Below, piece by piece: positions 58,301-64,000 of a stretch of 64,000 nucleotides of DNA. A model generated the notes under the pieces. That model was not told where the DNA came from, searched no databases, and worked only from the letters and a program-made list of their open reading frames with translations. This DNA comes from Galeruca laticollis (Eukaryota; Arthropoda; Insecta; Coleoptera; Chrysomelidae), in assembly GCA_963921935.1 (NCBI GenBank), contig OY998178.1, forward strand, positions 57,881,451-57,945,450. The letters run 5' to 3'. Both the position numbers and the translations under genes were made by a program. Position 1 is the stretch's first letter. The number at the start of each line of letters is the position of its first letter.

Positions 58301-58438
58301 AATGAAACGACGAGTACTCAGTGTGTATTTATTATTAACATTCAGCTAAGCGCTTTCGGCCATTAGGCCATTCTCAGAGCTGTCCTATAAAATTATAATG
58401 TTTGTAAAATTTGGAAGAAAAATTTGAAAAAGTGGAAC
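58300..58438 (-). repeat. Penelope-type terminal fragment with a degenerate hammerhead-like fold
   Basis: Minus 58376-58340 reads CTGAGAA-T-GGCC-TAAT-GGCC-GAAAGCGCTTAGCTG. Stem II pairs perfectly and GAAA is kept, but the core has A for the conserved G and no GUC follows. It abuts the end of the BEL/Pao relic. Confidence 0.35.
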
Positions 58439-61400
58439 TTACGTCATAAAAAATTCTATAACAGGTGTCAAAAAACATTGTTGACAGAATTTCAACCTAT
58501 TTTCAGGGATGTGAACACAGTGTTGGTCAGGAAGAGCTACCAAAGGATTTCCTATTAAAAAATGACCATGAGGATCTGATGATAATGGGAAAAGTGGTCT
58601 TGAATTAATGGTTGCTTCTATTTGGACTAGTATAGTAGCAAACTTTTGAAAAACATAATGTGACCCTTGTAACATACAAGTGATATGAAACTTCACACTC
58701 TTTATGGCAACCTCCCATATTCCACCCCAGTGTAGTGATCTGGGGGGTATGTATTTCCAGGTGATAGCTGTTGAAGTTGCATAGTCAAAATGGGTGAATT
58801 AGGAGTATTAACGAGCTCATAGAGTTCTCTGAGCTGATTGTGTGCCCCAACGAAGTTGGTGGGATTATCACTAAAAATTGTAATTGGAACTCCTCTGGGT
58901 CCACGAAACGTTTGAGGCATGCAATTAATGCCTCTGCTGATAAATCCGACACCAATTCGAGTTGAACTGCCTTAGTTCAAAGGCAGACAAACATATAGCA
59001 TTTTGTTACTGGGGCTTTTTCAAGAGCTGACGATTTAATGAGGAATGGTCCTCCGAAATCCACTCCCACGAGCACAAATGGTCTTGAGGGAGTGACTCGC
59101 TCTGTGGGCAAATCAGCCACCATTTGCTGTGATGTAATTGCTTCAAGTCGGGTACAAAGAATGCACATGCGAATAATTCGCTTCACCTCTCTTAGTCCAT
59201 TAAGTGGCCAAAATTTAGTGTGTACATTGTTGAGCACATTTTGAGGACCACTATGGCCAAGACAAAATATGTTCGTGCTTTAGTAACAAAGTCACAAACT
59301 GAGACTTGGATGGCAATAAAATAGGGAGTTGTTGGTCAATAGGTATATCGGCATTGGACAGACGACCGCCTACTCTAATAATGGACTTTTGGTCTAGGAA
59401 AACATTTAAAGACAAAACATGTTTGTTGTGAGTTGGTTTGTTACCTTCGAGCAATCGTATAAGATGTGGGAATGCTGAACTTGAATCTGAACAAAAAGAA
59501 ATTTACGAGAATGGAATAGTTTATCAGGGCTTCTAAGGTTACTAACTAATCTAAGTATATAAGCTATGGAACGTAGCATTTTATTATATGATGAAAATGT
59601 TGACATATAGTCTAGTCAAGTATTAGTGGGTGGGAGTACAGAGATCAAAACTGTTTTTCTCTCCTCTGGCAATTGCGATACTTGTTTTAACGAATCTTAT
59701 ATGACGGTATCTGAGGAAGTGGTACTTAAGAAAGGAGGGCCTTTAAACCACAAGGATGAATCATTTGTGAGGGACATGCCACGAGAAAGCAAATCTGCAG
59801 GGTTCAAATTAGATTTGATAGGCCTCCAAGAAACATCAGAGGAAAGGTCTTGAATTTGTTTAACTCTGTTACTAACGTAGATAGTCCATTTCTCAAGAGG
59901 AGAAATTATCCATGACAACGCTTCTTGAGAATCTGACCATAATATATATGCAGAGATTCGAAGATGATTTTGAAAAAAATATTGAAAACAGTTTCGATAA
60001 AAGAACCATGCCATTGAGTTCTAATTTTGGTATAGTGAGGAGTTTGCTTAATGGGGAGACTTTGGCCTTAGCAGCCACTAAATGAGAAGTAGCAGTATTA
60101 TCAGTGTATATAATTCGCAGATAGACACAACCACCATAAGCTATACCACTAGAATCACTGAAGCAATGAAGATCAAAGAAGAAAACTTCTTTATTTACTC
60201 TGATGCACCTGGGAATGAAGATGTTTTCCAATAAAGTGATGCTATTGAGGAAGTTTATCCAATTGTTATTAATATGAGGACTGCCAATAGGGGCATCCCA
60301 CTGTAATCCTATCTGCCATAGGTTTTGCAGATTAGCTTGCCTTGCACGAGTATCGGGTTCACCAGACCCAAGGGGTCATAGCTTTGGGAAATGATTGACA
60401 AAATCACTCGTTTTGTTAGGACATTATTGTCAAGAGAAGAGGGAGTGTAAATTTTAAATAAATCAGAATTAGAATCCCATGTGATAGCTTAGACTGTACA
60501 CGGGTTGTCTTTTGAGAATAACTTTTTGCACGAGGTATCATCAGAGAATAATGTCTTAGAAATGGTATTGGCATTAGTACGAAATTTATGTAAATTAAAT
60601 CCAGAGGAGCAAAGAGTTTGCCTTAAGTCAAAATACAATTGTTCCAATTCTGCTATTGAGTGAGCACCTGTCAATATGTCATCTACATATGTCTGATTTA
60701 AAAGAGCATCTTGTACCTGGGGTAAATGATAATTCCGTAGGGCTATTTCTTTTAAAACTACATAAGGTGCACTATGTGGGCCAAAGGAGACGGTCGTAAG
60801 CTCTAAACAAGTGAAAGGATCGTGAGAAGAGTACCTACTAAATATTCTACAAAAAATGAAATTTCGGGTGCATGCACACCTGCCTATACATCTTTTCGAT
60901 GTCAGCGGTCAGAGCATAAGAAAAAGTCCGAAATCCTGTTAAAATATCGAACCTAAGAAAGGGAACTCGAAGTTTTCGAAGAAAAATCAAATACAATCCA
61001 GACATTTGTACTGGCGCTATGGGTCTCTACTACACTGAGGTGAGCGACAAAGTATTTATGTTCCGGGTTATTACCTTAGCATGCCCTAATCTAGGATATT
61101 CTTCTAAAATGTTTTTATATTCCGTTTTCAACTCAGGATTCTTTTCAAATTTCGTTTCAAGTGATGAAAACTATTTCTAGCAGAAATAAATGAGTCACAT
61201 AGCTGACAGTGAGCTTGAGGAGGAATCAATGGTAAATGTACTTGAAACCTTCCATCAGGAAGGATTTCAGTGGAGGAAACAAATATTTGTTAGGTTTTGC
61301 ATCTGCATCTGTTACCAGAGAACGAGAAGAGACCTCTTCTTGTTTAAAGATTTTTTTCAAATTACATCTAGCGTAGTTTCAGTTACATCTGGATTCATGG

Positions 61401-61700
61401 CGATGTGAAATGAGTGAAGTGTTAACTTATCATCAGCATGGAGAGTCATGTAATGATGAGGTAAAGTACCTGAAATTATCCACCCCAGATGAGTATGAAT
61501 CAATGTAGGAAGCCCGTTTCCTAAATGTTTTATGTCAGATTTTAATAGAAGGTGATAAATATCGGCTCCTAAAAGAATCCCAATATCTGATGGGGTGTCG
61601 AAGGTGTCGTTGGCCAGTTATTGGCTAACGTGGTGGCGGTTACTCAATACGTTTTCAACAATAGAGATTTGAGGTATGTTCTGAGTAATCTGATCAACCA
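58439..61700 (-). pseudogene. BEL/Pao retrotransposon pol relic, copy 2
   Basis: Minus strand, in order: the protease-linked region SDIGILLGADIYHLLL, GNGLPTLIHTHLGWIISG at ~61600-61450; RT with RTFSYALTADIEKMYRQV at ~60940 and TYVDDILTGAHSIAELEQ at ~60690; RNase H with IPRCIRVNKEVFFF, HCFSDSSGIAYGGCVYLR, LTIPKLELNG, WSDSQEALSWI and SRGMS; YNKMLRSIAYILRLVSNL; FLDQKSIIRVGGRLSNADIP; integrase zinc region FWPLNGLREVKRIIRMCILC; core VGVDFGGPF, TIFSDNPTNFVGAHNQL, GGIWEVAIKSVKFH; end ILVQIEATINSRPLFPLSSD. Frame slips occur between most pieces. No LTRs were recognised. Confidence 0.9.
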
Positions 61701-62685
61701 CAGCGCAAGAAATTGTAAATTTCACTGAAGGGTCATGAATGGAGTGAAAGACTCTATCTCAGTCATTTTATTTATGGCGGTGTGAACGAGAAACAAATTG
61801 ACAGTTTTAATCTTCCGCTGTCTTCTGTCATCCAACTTATTATTCATAAAGCTAGTGTAGATTCCTTGCTAACAGGAGGTTAGTACTTGAGCGTTACTGC
61901 TCTGGTCTTATAAATGAAGCCAAAAATAATTCAATTTTAATTTTTTCGTATGACGTTTCCTTTGAGGCAACACTGTAGGGAGTTGGACCCTTTAGGCCCA
62001 AATCCCAACACCGGGCTTTCGGTAAACTTGTTTAATTGGTTGGATTAGGAGAACGACATATTCTATTGACATGAAATTTACAAAATCATATTTTTATTCT
62101 TAGTACTTCAATTTACGGAAGTTAAAAGCCACTTAAAAAATTTAGTAAACGAGCCCTTTTTAAATTATATTGTATAAATCGAAGGCAGTGATTTTCCAGC
62201 TACTTTAACCATGGACCCGTTTGGATATTAAGTTATCCTATCCGTTTCTATGTGTATACCAGATAATATGCTTTTTCTGATCATATTAAAGAATTTGTAC
62301 CTTTCTGATACGTTTTTAATTGAGAAATTTGTTTATTTCTCAACTGTGGGGAAAGTCGTACACTTCCTGTACGGGTTACTGACTAATGTGACGACTAGAT
62401 TTTACTTATCTCCACGGGTAATATTTATCGTTACCATGGAAGTTATTCATTATTTTCTCAAAAATTAATTAACATTTGTCATCAAATCTGTTTTTCTCCA
62501 CCTCTACAGAATATGAAGAAAAATCTAAATTGTGGATGGCATAGAGAATCGTACGCCACACCTAACCTCCTGCCACAAAAGTCGAGAAAGAAATACGGTA
62601 CTGTTATTGTATATGTTGAAAATAAGAAAGAGATATAAAACAATATTACAATTATTATCTAATTCTTTAATTTGATTGGAAAAAG
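61700..62685. other. Possible upstream part of BEL/Pao copy 2, then non-coding DNA
   Basis: 61640-61740 (minus) reads VKFTISCAVVDQITQNIPQI, which may be protease-proximal pol sequence. Beyond ~61900 no gag-like sequence or LTR was recognised. Confidence 0.3.
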
Positions 62686-62689
62686 TATA

Positions 62690-62815
62690 TTATTGAACTC
62701 GTGAGAAATGGCAATTTCCACTCGAATAAATTACTCCACTGGCCTTCGGCTCGTGCCGCAAAATTTATCCGCGTGGAAATGGCCAGTTTTCTCACATGCT
62801 GAATAACATACTAAT
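62690..62815. repeat. Short hairpin element
   Basis: GTGAGAAATGGCAATTTCCA, CGAATAAATTA and GGCC face GGC, AATTTATCCG, TGGAAATGGCCAG and TTCTCAC around CTTCGGCTCGTG. Confidence 0.6.
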
Positions 62816-62819
62816 ATCA

Positions 62820-63435
62820 CCTTTCTATAACATAACATTTGTATGTTGAAACATCATTAGCTATTGTCCTATTTTCAATGAGCAAATTAGAGCATATTCT
62901 CACTGTAGTTACTATGAATTTTCAATTTGAAATGAATCTAGTTACACATGAGCCATCTGTGGTATTCCAGTGGAACTAGCTACTAAAATTATATACACAT
63001 CTACTGAGAATCGATAAACATGGTTAGCTGTTATATTGAAACACAGAAGGCGTACACTCAGGTGTTGCCATCTAGTTAGCGGTAGTGAAAACTCAACTTA
63101 TCATCGATTATTTATGTGGAAAACTGAAATTGATTATATTTGCTTAATATGTTTTAAACATAGAGAGATCTAGTATTCGCATTCAACCACTCCCGGAGTC
63201 GGAGATATTAATAATTGTTCTTGTTATCAACTAAATATTTAAAAATGATTAAAATATTGAAAGAATAACATTTTAGAAATAAAGTATAAATGAAAATTTT
63301 AAATGATTTTATAGTTATTAACACTCATTGAAAGTGGGGAAGGACCGAAATCCTGTGCCTTGTGAAAAATTCCTTAATAAAACTGTCACAAAAATGATGG
63401 CATAATTTATCTTATATAAAATATAAATATAATTC
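62820..63435. other. No recognised gene
   Basis: AT-rich, without coding signal or repeats that I can see. Confidence 0.4.
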
Positions 63436-63439
63436 ATTG

Positions 63440-63540
63440 AAGCTATAACCCATAGATTGAATGCCATTATTAGAACCGATCATTTTCCAAATGTATGGGA
63501 AATTGCAAAAATAATAATTCTCTCCAAACCAGCAAAGGAA
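63440..63540 (+). pseudogene. Small LINE reverse-transcriptase fragment
   Basis: The plus strand reads RLNAIIRTDHFPNVWEIAKI and IILSKPAKE, the stretch before RT motif 1 in Jockey-like LINEs (a xFPxxWKxAxIIxIPKPGK-type signature). It ends abruptly at ~63540. Confidence 0.6.
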
Positions 63541-64000
63541 GTATTGTGGATCGTCATTTTCACTTCCATGCCAATATCTGTATGACCCACTATTGTTTTA
63601 TATGGTGGGTAGTACAATATCGTCGATTTATTATCCCTAATATTGGTTATTTCTGTCTCTATCTTCCCATCCTCTGTCAATATAGTTTCCAAATATTCAT
63701 ACGCCGTTACTATTTCCAGTGTCACTACTTTACTTATTAGTCTTCACTTCCGTTTTCATATTTTATATTTCTTTGGTCCATATGTTCACTAGCTTATGCA
63801 TTTTATTTCTGGTACTAGCTATCAATACCACATCATCTGCATATAGCAGTGAATTCAATTTTACTGGTTTCAGATTTTTGTTGATAATTATCGTGTTCAC
63901 TGTTCAGTTTTGTTTTCTATTTCCTTCGTTATCTTATCCATAATTGATATAAATAAAAGTGGACTTAAGGTATCCCATGTTTTATCCTTAGAGTAATAAT
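63541..64000 (-). pseudogene. LINE reverse-transcriptase fragment (RTE-like), runs off the window
   Basis: The minus strand from the right edge: DTLSPLLFISIMDKITKEIE, then in other frames YADDVVLIASTRNKMHKLVN (RT YADD box at ~63835) and IVTAYEYLETILTEDGKIET with EITN and YPPYKTIVGH. This resembles the RT fingers-to-thumb part of RTE/CR1-like LINEs. Stops and shifts show decay. It meets the plus-strand RT fragment at ~63540. Confidence 0.7.

Noticed and set aside
1..64000. CRISPR arrays, operons, rRNA genes or a bacterial defence island
   Set aside because: There are no regularly spaced identical repeats, no ribosomal sequence and no prokaryotic gene packing; the tandem repeats found have long, diverged units.

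Overview
The window is an AT-rich stretch of nuclear DNA from an arthropod, most likely an insect. The evidence is the repeat repertoire: BEL/Pao and Ty3-type LTR elements, Jockey- and RTE-like LINEs, a Penelope-like element, several mariner/Tc1 relatives, Crypton-like tyrosine recombinases and foldback elements, with spliceosomal intron signals and no bacterial gene organisation. I found no complete host gene. The only host-like signal is one exon-like segment at 27268-27446. Almost everything recognisable is transposon, mostly decayed and often nested.

Layout. 1-1301 holds the 5' part of a reverse-oriented LTR retrotransposon (coiled-coil Gag, leader with tandem repeats, primer-binding site). 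3.9-5.1 kb has a ~400-bp dispersed repeat carrying a CTCF-like motif, then a LINE tail. 10.4 kb has a PIF/Harbinger-like scrap. 11.5-15.75 kb is a dense cluster: inverted copies of the CTCF-motif repeat, a 122-bp tandem array, a 652-bp foldback element and a 2.4-kb mariner-type element with terminal inverted repeats of about 0.6 kb. 17.0-17.8, 22.4-23.6, 35.3 and 58.3 kb carry Penelope-type terminal sequences with hammerhead-ribozyme-like motifs; the 22.4-23.6 kb copy still encodes a GIY-YIG endonuclease. 20-21.3 kb is a mariner split by another insertion, and 21.7-22.2 kb is a broken cysteine-rich gene.

24.1-27.2 kb (minus) is a BEL/Pao pol relic. 28.4-32.9 kb (plus) is a Ty3-type element with LTR end, primer-binding site, gag, a T TTT TTA frameshift site and protease/RT/RNase H, but no integrase. 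33.7-34.0 kb is a Crypton-like N-terminal relic. 36.5-38.2 kb is a foldback element. 39.9-42.3 kb holds mariner-type relics. 42.5-50.9 kb may be one minus-strand LINE split by about 5.8 kb of nested insertions, including a long-TIR element around a spliced tyrosine-recombinase pseudogene whose intron holds a tRNA-like sequence. 51.4-53.6 kb has two more mariner-type relics and a LINE RNase H end. 54.5-56.95 kb is a nearly intact IS630/Tc1-type element (82 residues between the last two catalytic acids, one in-frame stop), with a decayed relative next to it. 58.4-61.7 kb is a second BEL/Pao pol relic, and the window ends in LINE fragments.

The genes do not form a pathway; they record successive insertions. 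The points most worth following are the CTCF-consensus sites spread by a repeat, the ribozyme-like motifs of the Penelope repeats, and the intron-bearing tyrosine recombinase enclosed by mariner-like inverted repeats. All identifications come from reading translations and motifs by eye; no database search was run.
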